From the NCBI RefSeq assembly GCF_003987345.1, contig NZ_PIPP01000005.1, positions 62,001-126,000 on the forward strand: a DNA stretch of 64,000 nucleotides, written 5' to 3'. The position numbers and the translations under genes are program-made. This DNA comes from Aliidiomarina shirensis. Lineage in GTDB: Bacteria; Pseudomonadota; Gammaproteobacteria; Enterobacterales; Alteromonadaceae. Shown piece by piece: positions 7,809-16,359 of the stretch (position 1 is the first letter of the stretch; every line of letters starts with the position of its first letter). The notes under the pieces are model-generated. The model was given only the letters and a program-made list of their open reading frames with translations, was not told the origin of the DNA and did not search any database.

Positions 7809-8831
7809 TTATTCAATACTTGCTTGGCCAATAGTGTTTTCATCTGTTCCGAACCAAATGCTATTACTTTCAGCATCATAAACCATGTGGCGAACCGTTC
7901 CACCGCCACTTGGAACATCAAACAGCGATGTCCATGTTTCTGTTTCAGTATCAAAGCCAACAAACCGATTTGGTTGTACGCCTGTTTCAACTACCCAAAA
8001 ACGTTGTTCCGCATCCATTGCAACAGCGTACGGGCGTGAATCAGCACCAGCAGGTAGTTGCCATTCAGATACCTCTGCCGTTACCGGATCGAAACGGCCA
8101 ATATAACCGCCAGCATAATCCCCGAACCACACATGCCCATTATCGGCTACGGCTAAACGGCGCGTGCGTGTTTCTTCCCGCGGTAAATCTATTTCAATAA
8201 GCTCACCATCACGAACGGTAGCAATTTGATTCGTTCCCAACATCACTACCCAAGGTTCATCATTGTGCACCACAATTCCGTACGGCCGTGCTCGCGGCGT
8301 GGTTACTTCATACATCGTAAAACTCTCCGCAGCGGTATCAAAATAGCCAATGCGGTTACCACCTTGTTCAGTAAACCAAATATTCCCGTGGCTATCCCAA
8401 TCCATCGTGTGCACATCTCGTGGCCCGTCTCCAGGTGGCGTAAACTTGGTGATATCTCCAGATTCTGGATCAACCAATCCGATATGAGCAGCACGATTCC
8501 CTGCATACCAAGCGCCTCTATGATCTGAAATCACCGTATGTGGCCCAGCACCATCATCCAAATCAAATTTATTAAATTCGCCTGTAGAAGGAATCAGCTG
8601 CCCTACATAATGCGTTCGTTGCCCAACAAACCAAATTAGATCTTCACCGCCCACCCAAGGATCACGTGAACGAGGCCCCTCATACGGGACTTCCCATTCT
8701 TCAATCGTGAGTTTGACATCCGAACTGGCTTCCTTACTACCATGATGGTCGGCCACAGCCGCAGAAAAGAATAACGGCATCGCCAAAAGGCCAGCGACCA
8801 ACCATGATTTTTTATAACTTTGCATATTCAT
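7809..8831 (-). CDS. Periplasmic Vgb-like (virginiamycin B lyase fold) beta-propeller protein
   Basis: The 340-residue product begins with a signal peptide (about 1-27, SAAVADHHG at the end). It then carries repeated blades of the type GNIWFTEQGGNRIGYFD, GHVWFGDYAGGYIGRFD and NSIWFGTDENTIGQAS, the streptogramin-lyase/SMP-30-like propeller pattern. The secreted location and the partner gene make antibiotic lysis unlikely; many bacterial Vgb-fold proteins have unknown roles. A good ribosome binding site (GGGGAG) precedes the ATG. It is first in a two-gene operon with the CxxCH protein. Its 5' region faces the Fur-controlled promoter at 9008-9036, but the Fur site lies 180 bases away and is positioned for the other strand. 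Regulation of this gene is therefore open. Confidence 0.75.
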   Translation of the reverse strand: MNMQSYKKSWLVAGLLAMPLFFSAAVADHHGSKEASSDVKLTIEEWEVPYEGPRSRDPWVGGEDLIWFVGQRTHYVGQLIPSTGEFNKFDLDDGAGPHTVISDHRGAWYAGNRAAHIGLVDPESGDITKFTPPGDGPRDVHTMDWDSHGNIWFTEQGGNRIGYFDTAAESFTMYEVTTPRARPYGIVVHNDEPWVVMLGTNQIATVRDGELIEIDLPREETRTRRLAVADNGHVWFGDYAGGYIGRFDPVTAEVSEWQLPAGADSRPYAVAMDAEQRFWVVETGVQPNRFVGFDTETETWTSLFDVPSGGGTVRHMVYDAESNSIWFGTDENTIGQASIE

Positions 8832-9007
8832 AACGTACTCCCCAAATCTAATGGTTAGTTATGTTCAATATTCAACTGTAGTCAATAACTGGGTAGTTTG
8901 ATTGTTAATAAAACGCAAATAATCGACGGTTAGGCGCATCTACGCCGGTTCACCTATTCATATAGTATCTATTGGATCTGAGTTTTTCATCGTACTACTT
9001 GATCTTT

Positions 9008-9036
9008 TTGCTAATGAGAATTATTCTCATTAAATA
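9008..9036 (+). promoter_or_regulatory. Sigma-70-type promoter with the Fur box in its spacer
   Basis: TTGCTA (9008-9013) and TAAATA (9031-9036) are separated by exactly 17 bases, which are occupied by the Fur palindrome. The transcript would start near 9043 and run into the small ORF and the DUF4920 gene. Confidence 0.6.
9013..9031. promoter_or_regulatory. Fur box, perfect 19-base palindrome
   Basis: AATGAGAATTATTCTCATT is a perfect inverted repeat of nine bases around a central T and matches the classic Fur-box form. Its position between the -35 and -10 hexamers implies that iron-loaded Fur blocks the promoter, so the downstream genes should rise when iron is scarce. Confidence 0.85.
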
Positions 9037-9066
9037 TTAGATTCATGTTCTATCGTGAGAGCCCAG

Positions 9067-9240
9067 ATGATCAGATTACAACTGCCAGCAGAACTTACTA
9101 AGAATTTGCTAAACGAAGAGCAGAGTAACGCGCAGGTGCCTATCTCATGCTCTGAAAAGCCAGAATGGGAGTGCGATGAGGTGTCTGAAAAGAATACTCA
9201 TCTTCCTGATTACAACGATGTATTAAATACTATAAACTAA
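9067..9240 (+). CDS. Small Fur-controlled protein of unknown function
   Basis: Predicted protein of 57 residues starting at ATG 9067 (MIRLQLPAELTKNL); a GTG at 9055 would add four residues. A weak purine-rich stretch (GTGAGAG) precedes the ATG. I do not recognise the family. It is acidic and soluble-looking, with no signal peptide or membrane helix, and has two cysteines (ISCS and EWEC). It is the first ORF after the Fur-box promoter and ends 28 bases before the DUF4920 gene, so it belongs to the same transcript. A small cytosolic iron-stress protein or a leader peptide are both possible. The gap is otherwise unexplained, which supports it being real, but the coding evidence is modest. Confidence 0.5.
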   Translation: MIRLQLPAELTKNLLNEEQSNAQVPISCSEKPEWECDEVSEKNTHLPDYNDVLNTIN

Positions 9241-9268
9241 AAAACATGCTCAAATAGGAGAACGCGCA

Positions 9269-9694
9269 ATGAAAAATTTAACAGCAACTATTCTCTTCGC
9301 ACTTAGCTTCCTGTTCTTGGCCAATGCTCATGCAATGAGCACCGAAGCGCTACAGTTTGGTGATGAAGTACCGGATACTGAAGTTACTAACCTAGAAACG
9401 TTTTTTGAGAACCCAAACAGCTACATTGGTAAAACAATTCTAGTAGAAGGTGTTATCACCAACTCATGCGAAAACATGGGGTGCTGGATGACATTAAAAA
9501 CTAGTTCAGATCACGAATTATTTCGTATCAAAGTTAATGACGGCGAAATGGTTTTCCCAATTGAAGCGCGCGGCCGCACTGCATGGGCTTATGGTTCAAT
9601 AGAAACGGTTGAAGTGCCAGCAGGTGATAGCGACAACGAGACACGGACGATGTATCAATTACGCCCTACAGGCGTGAAAGTAGCGGCCGAATAG
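9269..9694 (+). CDS. DUF4920 exported protein
   Basis: Protein of 141 residues with a clear signal peptide ending in LANAHA and the DUF4920 pattern around YIGKTILVEGVITNSCENMG and CWMTLK. The conserved cysteine-rich CENMGCWM suggests a metal- or redox-related site in an OB-like beta fold; the family has no settled function. AGGAG lies 8 bases upstream of the ATG. It is second in the Fur-controlled unit, so it is presumably induced by iron limitation. Location should be periplasmic. A stem-loop follows the stop. Confidence 0.8.
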   Translation: MKNLTATILFALSFLFLANAHAMSTEALQFGDEVPDTEVTNLETFFENPNSYIGKTILVEGVITNSCENMGCWMTLKTSSDHELFRIKVNDGEMVFPIEARGRTAWAYGSIETVEVPAGDSDNETRTMYQLRPTGVKVAAE

Positions 9695-9708
9695 AATAGG
9701 TAGAAAAC

Positions 9709-9739
9709 TGGGCGCTCAACACCACCAACTGAGCGCCCA
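9709..9739. terminator. Stem-loop terminator between convergent genes
   Basis: TGGGCGCTCA (9709-9718) pairs perfectly with TGAGCGCCCA (9730-9739) across an 11-base loop. On the minus strand the stem is followed by GTTTTCT, so it best serves the di-heme peroxidase operon. On the plus strand the T-tract is poor. Confidence 0.7.
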
Positions 9740-9746
9740 ATCTAGG

Positions 9747-10868
9747 TTAAAGCACCTTCAAAAACTCAACCAATGCAGCCTCTTCTTCCTTCGTTAAATT
9801 GAATGGTTTTAGCTCATCAGTGGTAACGGGAAACAGTGGGTTATTTATGTTTTCCCCCCGCGGTCGAGGTCGTGGGCCGCCATGCGAGTACATGCGCACG
9901 ATACCCAGTAAATCATCGAACAAACCATTATGCATCCAAGGCCGTGTTTCTTCTAAATGGCGTAACGTAGGCGTTCTAAATTTACCGACATCGCTTGGTT
10001 CACCATTCACCGCAAATACGCCAAGATCTTCAAATCTACGGCCGAAATAGTGTAGCCCCATATTATGAAATTTCTGATCTGAAAGTAATGCGCCTTGATG
10101 GCAAGCCACGCAGTTTGCCTTAGTTCTGAAAAGGTGCAGCCCTAAAAGTTGCTCTGAATTCAGGGCGTTTTCCGCTACTTCGTAATTTCCATCTGCAATA
10201 GCATTTAAAAATGTATCCAGTTTATTTTCTGGGCTTCGCAATGTTAATTGAAAAGCTGCAAGTGCCTCTGTTATCCGTTGCCACGTAATAGTGCTATCAC
10301 CAAAATATTCTTCTACCAACGCTTTATATCGATCTTGCTCAGTAACCCGCATAACCGCTAAGCCAGGATTACTATTCATTTCTAAGGGGTTGGTTAGCGG
10401 TTGTACCGCTAAATGCTGCAAACTACTCTCTCGGCCATCCCAAAACAATACATTCCACAGATCAACATTCATCAGTGAAGGGGTATTCCGATGGCCCTCT
10501 CTGCCCTCAACGCCAGGCGAGATTCTGCGTGGATCAGCAAAGCGATGTTCTGGCTGATGGCAGCTAGCGCAACTTACGCTCCGGTCTGAGCTTAAGTTTT
10601 TGTCATGAAATAAGGTCTCTCCGAGCGATACTAAAGCTTGCTCAACCTCTACTGGCTTCGGCAGTGGCTCAAGATCTTCCCGATCGGCGGAATAACACGG
10701 CCACTTGTGCATCGGCTGCAAATACAACGAGTAAATGTCACCACTCTCAATTTCGCAATGACTAGTGCTTGTATCTGCGTATGCACTGTGGAAAAGGCTA
10801 ACGCAGCAAATGCAAGCAACAAGCCACACTTCGCTACGAAACCAGCGTATATTATGTTGAAACTGCAT
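9747..10868 (-). CDS. Di-heme cytochrome c peroxidase family protein (MauG/CcpA type)
   Basis: The 373-residue exported protein has an N-terminal signal region (about 12-31, LFHSAYA) and two covalent heme sites, CASCH at 100-104 and CVACH at 253-257. Between and after them are typical family segments: GREGHRNTPSLMNV, LFWDGRESSL, GKFRTPTLRHLEE and RPWMHNGLFDDL. The length and layout fit the bacterial di-heme peroxidase/MauG superfamily, whose members either remove peroxide or oxidise proteins at a distance. It is the last gene of a three-gene operon, 24 bases behind a TonB-dependent receptor, under a Fur-type promoter. That context is closer to metal acquisition than to simple peroxide defence and suggests that it modifies a partner protein or the imported ligand; this is inference. 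Confidence 0.88.
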   Translation of the reverse strand: MQFQHNIRWFRSEVWLVACICCVSLFHSAYADTSTSHCEIESGDIYSLYLQPMHKWPCYSADREDLEPLPKPVEVEQALVSLGETLFHDKNLSSDRSVSCASCHQPEHRFADPRRISPGVEGREGHRNTPSLMNVDLWNVLFWDGRESSLQHLAVQPLTNPLEMNSNPGLAVMRVTEQDRYKALVEEYFGDSTITWQRITEALAAFQLTLRSPENKLDTFLNAIADGNYEVAENALNSEQLLGLHLFRTKANCVACHQGALLSDQKFHNMGLHYFGRRFEDLGVFAVNGEPSDVGKFRTPTLRHLEETRPWMHNGLFDDLLGIVRMYSHGGPRPRPRGENINNPLFPVTTDELKPFNLTKEEEAALVEFLKVL

Positions 10869-10892
10869 TTTTTTAATTCACCTTTCGTACAA

Positions 10893-13577
10893 CTACCACT
10901 GCAGGCCTACGCCTAACCAAATATCTCTACCTGTTTCAAAACCGATCTGATTGCGGCCAATTTGGTGCGTCCTACTATTTAAAAGATTACTAATCTCAAG
11001 CGTAACGGCCACACGCGGATATTGCATTGGGCGCCAGCTCATTTTCGCTCCCAATAAGGTTCGTGCCGGCCTCTCCACGTATTCAAAAACGGGATACGCA
11101 ACATTAACCGGTTCACAGCTTTCACAAATGCCATCGGTAACTTCTATCTCGCGCTGCAAATTAGTATTAAATGCCGATTCATACTCACCAACAAAACTCA
11201 GCGTGAATGTTGTTGAGAACTGATCGTTCCAATGGCTTCGAAGCACAAGATTGGCGGTTACAGGCCTACTAAAGTCATCTTGCCGTCGAGTCAAATCATC
11301 AAACGACATGAGTGTGTACTCGGTGTTCCCATTCATTTGCGTTGATAAAAACACCAGCTCGTCGTCGGGCACATCTTCTACCGCTGTATCATACGAACCT
11401 GCTGTTGTTTGATTTTCACTATGCGAAACATTGAAGGTAATGCCGTGATTCTGCCATTCACGATAGTAGGAAATCGAATAGCGGTTGTGTTGTGATTCGC
11501 CTTCATTTGTTTGGTAAATGTAGGTATATCCATCAAAGCGTTCGGTTGGTCCGCGTGTTATTAAATCTTTATTCTCACGCCGCACCCAACGTGCAGAGAA
11601 AAAGCCGCCGAATAGCGCTTGCCGAACGCCGAAGGTTAGTTCGTCTGAATAAGGTGTTTTTACATTTTCAAAGCGATAACGAAAGCGATCACTGCTCGTT
11701 GCATCAAGCCAGCTGCCAATCACACCTTGCGCAACGGGGCGATATTGAATGATATAAGGCCGTTGAGCTTCTCGAATCGCGTAAGCTGTAAGGTTGGCGG
11801 CGTAATAGCGATTTGCGCCGGTAAACAACGTGGTTGTATCGGTTACCGAATACGAAGCCCTACTGCGCCAGGAAATATCGAGATTATTCAAGAAATCATC
11901 GTGATCAATGCGTAGGCCGACATCAGTGCGTAACTTTTCCCATACTGACGAGAGCTCGGTGTACGCACTCGATTGTTGTAAGCTCACTTGAATATTGTCT
12001 TGCGGATAAATTCTGCGATAGCGAAAGTACTGCCCACGTGCCAACAGGTTTTCTTGAAAGGCAAAAATGTGTTCCGGATTACTAAAATCTATTTCGCCAC
12101 CGAGTTCCTCGGCTAACGCTTCCAACGATATTCGATAGCTTTGCTCTACACAATCTAGCGTAGTTGCTTGGCAATCAATATTGGAATCGCGATATGGCGA
12201 CGAGTAAATTACACTCGCTTGCGGCCGACTCCGCGATATATCTGAACGTGACGTATCCGCCCCCCATTCAAGTGCATGTTCAGCACCTAATAACTTTCCG
12301 AGGCCTTTATCCCATGCCGTGCTTAACTGCAATGCTTCCTGTTCTTTATCGAGATCGCCATAACCGCCTTCAATACTGAAAGGAACTTCACCGACATTTA
12401 AGCCCCAATTTTTACCCGCGGCTCGATACCACGGCAAATAAAACTGCGGCGCCGTTCTGCTATTCTCGGAATGCGACCAACTCAAACGCCAATCCGTTTG
12501 CCAAGCAAACATTTCTTGCTGTGCATTTATCCCAAAGCGATATCCGCCACCGCGTAGAGAAAACTCCGAATCTTTTACATCCGCTAAAATCACATCACTG
12601 CGATAAGGTGAATATGAACCACTAACAGTAATCCTATCGAGTAGGACATCGTCAATTGTCCACTGCGCCGAAGTTGACCACGATTCTCGAGCAGTACTAA
12701 CCGTTTCTAGCAAGGAAACTTCACTTATCGTCGATGTTGTTCTGGCTGCAGAAAGCACAAACGATTGCTTATCTGTGATATTCCATCGAGTACTAATAGA
12801 TAACGATTCTTTATCAAAATTAGGTTTACGCGGAGGATCGCGCTCAATCCCCCCATCGTCATCATTCTCCTGCAAATTATCAATCAGCCGATATTGATTC
12901 AGTTGGCTTTGCGACGTTCTGTAATTCAGGGTTAAGCGCGGCGTAGACACCGCACTCCGAGGCTCTACATCCACTACACCGCCGAGCAGATTGCCGTAAC
13001 GTGCAGGCACATTACTATCATATACCGTTACTGCCCCCACCAATTCTTGATTGATGAACATCGCTTCCGGATGGCCCTGCACGTCATTGATCGCGTTCGC
13101 CGAACGATTGCTGTTCGCCGGATCAATCAATGATGAATTACTCACACCATCGAAAATAAATTGATTTTGCCAAGGCTGCGCACCTGAAATAGAAATCAGC
13201 TTACTTCGAATTTCCTGTTGTTGATTAACATCAAGAGCCCCCTCTGACCCTTGCACGCCCGGTAAGAAAACGAGCATATCGGTGATATTACCGTTCCCTT
13301 GCAATAAATCGTCGATAAAGCCGCGATTTAGGGTAAAGGCGCCATCCGATCCTTGGTGTTCTGGCAGAAAATGGCGGCCCAATACTTGAATCCTCTCAAT
13401 TTCCTTTTTTACGTGTTGCCGTGCGGAATCATTAGATACAGGCTTAGTATCCGATGCATCGGTTTGCTCTTGCTCCATTTGATCAGCCGAAGTAGCAAAG
13501 GCTGATGTACACGTAAGTAACGTAGAGAGCCAAAGCGTCCTTGCCATGGCTTTTCTGGTTGGAAAGTTATATCTCAT
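10893..13577 (-). CDS. TonB-dependent outer membrane receptor
   Basis: The 894-residue protein has an N-terminal signal peptide (LWLSTLLTCTSAFA), a plug domain and a C-terminal beta-barrel ending in an aromatic residue (GVGLQW). Plug features are FIDDLLQGNGNITDMLVFLP, QNQFIFDGVSNSS and GAVTVYDSNVPARYGNLLGG. The stop of the preceding lipoprotein gene is 4 bases upstream, so translation is likely coupled. By family it imports a scarce ligand through TonB. The operon is preceded by a Fur-like box, which points to iron or another metal chelate. The plug lacks anything I can assign to a known siderophore receptor. No TonB/ExbB/ExbD genes lie nearby. Confidence 0.9.
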   Translation of the reverse strand: MRYNFPTRKAMARTLWLSTLLTCTSAFATSADQMEQEQTDASDTKPVSNDSARQHVKKEIERIQVLGRHFLPEHQGSDGAFTLNRGFIDDLLQGNGNITDMLVFLPGVQGSEGALDVNQQQEIRSKLISISGAQPWQNQFIFDGVSNSSLIDPANSNRSANAINDVQGHPEAMFINQELVGAVTVYDSNVPARYGNLLGGVVDVEPRSAVSTPRLTLNYRTSQSQLNQYRLIDNLQENDDDGGIERDPPRKPNFDKESLSISTRWNITDKQSFVLSAARTTSTISEVSLLETVSTARESWSTSAQWTIDDVLLDRITVSGSYSPYRSDVILADVKDSEFSLRGGGYRFGINAQQEMFAWQTDWRLSWSHSENSRTAPQFYLPWYRAAGKNWGLNVGEVPFSIEGGYGDLDKEQEALQLSTAWDKGLGKLLGAEHALEWGADTSRSDISRSRPQASVIYSSPYRDSNIDCQATTLDCVEQSYRISLEALAEELGGEIDFSNPEHIFAFQENLLARGQYFRYRRIYPQDNIQVSLQQSSAYTELSSVWEKLRTDVGLRIDHDDFLNNLDISWRSRASYSVTDTTTLFTGANRYYAANLTAYAIREAQRPYIIQYRPVAQGVIGSWLDATSSDRFRYRFENVKTPYSDELTFGVRQALFGGFFSARWVRRENKDLITRGPTERFDGYTYIYQTNEGESQHNRYSISYYREWQNHGITFNVSHSENQTTAGSYDTAVEDVPDDELVFLSTQMNGNTEYTLMSFDDLTRRQDDFSRPVTANLVLRSHWNDQFSTTFTLSFVGEYESAFNTNLQREIEVTDGICESCEPVNVAYPVFEYVERPARTLLGAKMSWRPMQYPRVAVTLEISNLLNSRTHQIGRNQIGFETGRDIWLGVGLQW

Positions 13578-13581
13578 AGCA

Positions 13582-16305
13582 TTAACAACCTAGTGGACAA
13601 GGATCGACATCATCAAGAACTTCATCACCGTCGGCGTCGTCATCCAACTGGATATCGGTTTGCGCTTGCTGTTCTGCAGTAGCATTTACTGCAAAGAAGT
13701 TCGCGCGGCCATCAAAATCAGTATCCACACTGGCAATAATTGAACGCGTAAAATCATCCTGCACGCTCTGCAATTCAGAAATGAAGATAGATAGAAGTAA
13801 ACGATCGGTAGTGGATAGCTCGAGCTCTCCCAAAACACTCTCGGCTTTACCATATTCGCGATTAGTACTCAGGCGCTCTACTATACTTTCTGCTAAATCC
13901 GCCTGTTCGGGAGCTGGCAGTGCTTTCGTTAGTACTAAAACCGAGGCGAGGATGTTTTCAATACCTTGCATCGTTGTAGTTACCCACTCTTGGTACACTG
14001 GTTCGTTATAGCCATGGCCGCGCAATTCAGAAAGATAGCTTGCCGCTTTTGCGTTTCCATCAGTGGTGTAAGTTAAGCCATCAAGCTTATTTAACGCCGT
14101 TAATGAAAACTCAATCGCTGCTAATTTATCTTCTTCCAGCGCATCATTTAAATACGAGTCCACTTCCACTAACCCCTGCGAAACCAGGTCACTTGCGGGA
14201 TAATAATCACGACCTTTAGCCGCTAACGTAGCTAAATTTAACGTAGCGTTAATGCGATCATCTGAATCAAGTTCAGATAACAAGTTCTCTGCGGCAACAA
14301 GTAAATCCGATGCATGCTGTTGCGCTGCGGAATCAGTGTCACTGATAAACAAGAACCAATTTATTGCATCGTAATGCGCGGTTAAATTCTCTTCGAATTT
14401 ACCGCTACTAATAAATGTATTCTCACAATATTGAGCATCAAGAAATGCGTTATCACGGCCTTGTTGTGTAATCCGTTGCCGTATTAATTGGTTACAGCCT
14501 CGAGACCCAGTTGAATAGAGCGTTGAGTTCCGGTTTTCGGTATAGAACGCATCGGTTGCCAATACCGCCGCCGCAGCATCTAACATGGCTTCCGCGAAAC
14601 TATGCTCATTCAGGGCCCAAAGCCATTCAGAAGCCTCACTTAAACCTGCGAACAGTGCGCGAGGGCTATCTGCATGTGCAGCTTCCAGCATCGCAAGAGC
14701 ATCGTTTAGACTGCCGCCGGTAAGCAACTCCGAAGTAGGCTTCGCGTTATCAATCGCAGCTACAGCACGGCTATAAAACGTATCGCTATCCGGGATGTAA
14801 CTAAACGGTATGTTTGTCTCAGCGTTCGGATAAAGAATCTCGAATAACGCCGAAGCTCCCACTAACGGAAATAAGTATTCTTGGCGTGTTACCGCGGCAT
14901 AGGGTTGTGCCGGAGTGCTGTAGCGCTCATCGTAGTTAACATCACCGTAATACGAGAGAGTAAATGCAACCCATTCCCGCGCTTTCTCTGGCTCGTTCAA
15001 TATCATGAAATATTCAGCAGATTGAATAGTATAAAGCGGAGCTAAACGAAAGTTCCTCTGCCCTGCATTTTCACCGTTGCTTACTATTTGGTAGCCTGTT
15101 CTTGCAGCAACATCCGCAAATCGTTCCGCAGCCGTAATTGCTTCTAAACGATCCGCTTCCAACCCGCTTTCCTGATACCGCGATATGGCGGCATTCACTT
15201 GATTTCGAAACGCGGTTGATAAACGCCCATAAGGTGTGCCATACAAACCGCAGCAAAGCTCATCCACAAACACCTGCATCTGTTCAGCAATGCGTTCAGC
15301 GTTTACAAAATCGCCCGCAGCAGCTGCATCGTTTAACAATGTTAGGAAAAAGCTACTATCCGATGATGTTAGGTTCTCAATGTTATTCTCAACTACAAAC
15401 TGGGTATAACTTTGCAGTGCTTCGTAACGAAGTTCTTGAGCCCAATCGTGTTCGCCAAGCTCATCAAGTACGGCTGCTACACGCCGTTTCGCTTGAGCTG
15501 TAGGCTCTAAACCAACAATGTATGAACTTAGAATGCGCTCAACTTCATTCGGCAAGTTCGCTTGCACATATCCAATGGCTAAATTGGTATAGGCTTGCTG
15601 CGTTTCGGCGTCATCGGTTATCGCCGCAAGACGCAACTCTGCTTGTAATAGGTGGGAGTGATTCGAATGATAATAGTAAGCCGCTTTCTCTGTATTCGTA
15701 GTGTAAGCTGGTAATAGTGTCACTACTTCGCGAACAACGTCATTTACACCGTCGCTTAGCCCCACTTCAAATGTTGCATTTGGAAGCCTTAACTCATCCT
15801 GAATATAAGAAAACTCACCTGTTTCCTCGTTTAAATTAAAATCGCCACGCTCTGGCGCAGCCAATAATTCAAACTGCACACTGTCGCCATCAGGGTCTTC
15901 AGCCATCAGTTGGCCAGAAACTTCGCGGTCAGAAACCACTGCAATTTCTGTATTTAATAATTTTGGCGGCTGATTTACATATTCAATGTTCCATTCAATT
16001 TTGTAAATTGCCTCTGCACCCTCTACTTCAGCACGATCAGTTCCATGATAAGCCGCTTCGGGCGTATAGCGCATTTCGTTGCTACGTAAGGTTAGCGTGC
16101 CATGGCGAGGTGTTTGCGTGGCAATAGGTGTATTACCCAGATCGGCACTATAAGCCCACGCTTCTCCCTGCTGAATTTCTACAGCTAACTCAATAATTTC
16201 TTTTTCATTATCGCTCGAACCGCAACCAGCCAAGGCAAAAGCTACGATACTCGCAAATACGACATACCGGGTTAACCGTTTTTTTGTGTTTAGCGTTTGT
16301 TGCAT
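13582..16305 (-). CDS. Large lipoprotein: Ig/cadherin-like N-terminus, helical repeats, TSP3-like calcium loop at C-terminus
   Basis: I place the start at ATG 16305 because GGGAGGG lies 8 bases upstream and the first residues then form a lipoprotein signal (MQQTLNTKK to ALAGC). The longer in-frame start at 16359 would run through the promoter and Fur-like box. The mature protein (907 residues in total) begins with two beta-sandwich segments, about 30-165 (PRHGTLTLRSNEMRYTPEA and EDPDGDSVQFELLAAPERG). A long helical region rich in Ala/Glu/Leu follows, resembling TPR or ARM-type repeats (about 185-870). It ends in an aspartate-rich thrombospondin-type-3-like loop (LDDDADGDEVLDDVDPC) and a terminal Cys. 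It heads the operon with the TonB receptor and the di-heme enzyme. A role as surface or periplasmic binding partner of that receptor is inferred; I do not recognise the family. Confidence 0.75.
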   Translation of the reverse strand: MQQTLNTKKRLTRYVVFASIVAFALAGCGSSDNEKEIIELAVEIQQGEAWAYSADLGNTPIATQTPRHGTLTLRSNEMRYTPEAAYHGTDRAEVEGAEAIYKIEWNIEYVNQPPKLLNTEIAVVSDREVSGQLMAEDPDGDSVQFELLAAPERGDFNLNEETGEFSYIQDELRLPNATFEVGLSDGVNDVVREVVTLLPAYTTNTEKAAYYYHSNHSHLLQAELRLAAITDDAETQQAYTNLAIGYVQANLPNEVERILSSYIVGLEPTAQAKRRVAAVLDELGEHDWAQELRYEALQSYTQFVVENNIENLTSSDSSFFLTLLNDAAAAGDFVNAERIAEQMQVFVDELCCGLYGTPYGRLSTAFRNQVNAAISRYQESGLEADRLEAITAAERFADVAARTGYQIVSNGENAGQRNFRLAPLYTIQSAEYFMILNEPEKAREWVAFTLSYYGDVNYDERYSTPAQPYAAVTRQEYLFPLVGASALFEILYPNAETNIPFSYIPDSDTFYSRAVAAIDNAKPTSELLTGGSLNDALAMLEAAHADSPRALFAGLSEASEWLWALNEHSFAEAMLDAAAAVLATDAFYTENRNSTLYSTGSRGCNQLIRQRITQQGRDNAFLDAQYCENTFISSGKFEENLTAHYDAINWFLFISDTDSAAQQHASDLLVAAENLLSELDSDDRINATLNLATLAAKGRDYYPASDLVSQGLVEVDSYLNDALEEDKLAAIEFSLTALNKLDGLTYTTDGNAKAASYLSELRGHGYNEPVYQEWVTTTMQGIENILASVLVLTKALPAPEQADLAESIVERLSTNREYGKAESVLGELELSTTDRLLLSIFISELQSVQDDFTRSIIASVDTDFDGRANFFAVNATAEQQAQTDIQLDDDADGDEVLDDVDPCPLGC

Positions 16306-16330
16306 TTTCAATCCCTCCCAAGTTGGCCGG

Positions 16331-16359
16331 ATCTTAATGCGAATCATTCCTATTTGCAA
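16331..16359 (-). promoter_or_regulatory. Promoter of the lipoprotein-receptor-peroxidase operon
   Basis: Read on the minus strand, TTGCAA (16354-16359) and TAAGAT (16331-16336) stand 17 bases apart, and the Fur-like box fills the spacer. This is the same geometry as the promoter at 9008-9036. The start would fall about 20 bases ahead of the ATG at 16305, enough for its strong ribosome binding site. Confidence 0.6.
16336..16354. promoter_or_regulatory. Fur-like box
   Basis: AATGCGAATCATTCCTATT agrees at 15 of 19 positions with the perfect Fur palindrome at 9013-9031, and seven of its nine base pairs are self-complementary. It lies between the -35 and -10 hexamers of the operon promoter, the usual position for repression by Fur. 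Confidence 0.7.

Noticed and set aside
7809-8831. Virginiamycin B lyase as an antibiotic resistance gene
   Set aside because: The protein has a signal peptide and sits with an exported CxxCH protein. Only the fold is shared with Vgb, so a resistance call is not supported.
16306-16359. 18-residue N-terminal extension of the giant lipoprotein (start at 16359)
   Set aside because: It would translate through the promoter and Fur-like box. ATG 16305 has a strong ribosome binding site and gives a proper lipoprotein signal.
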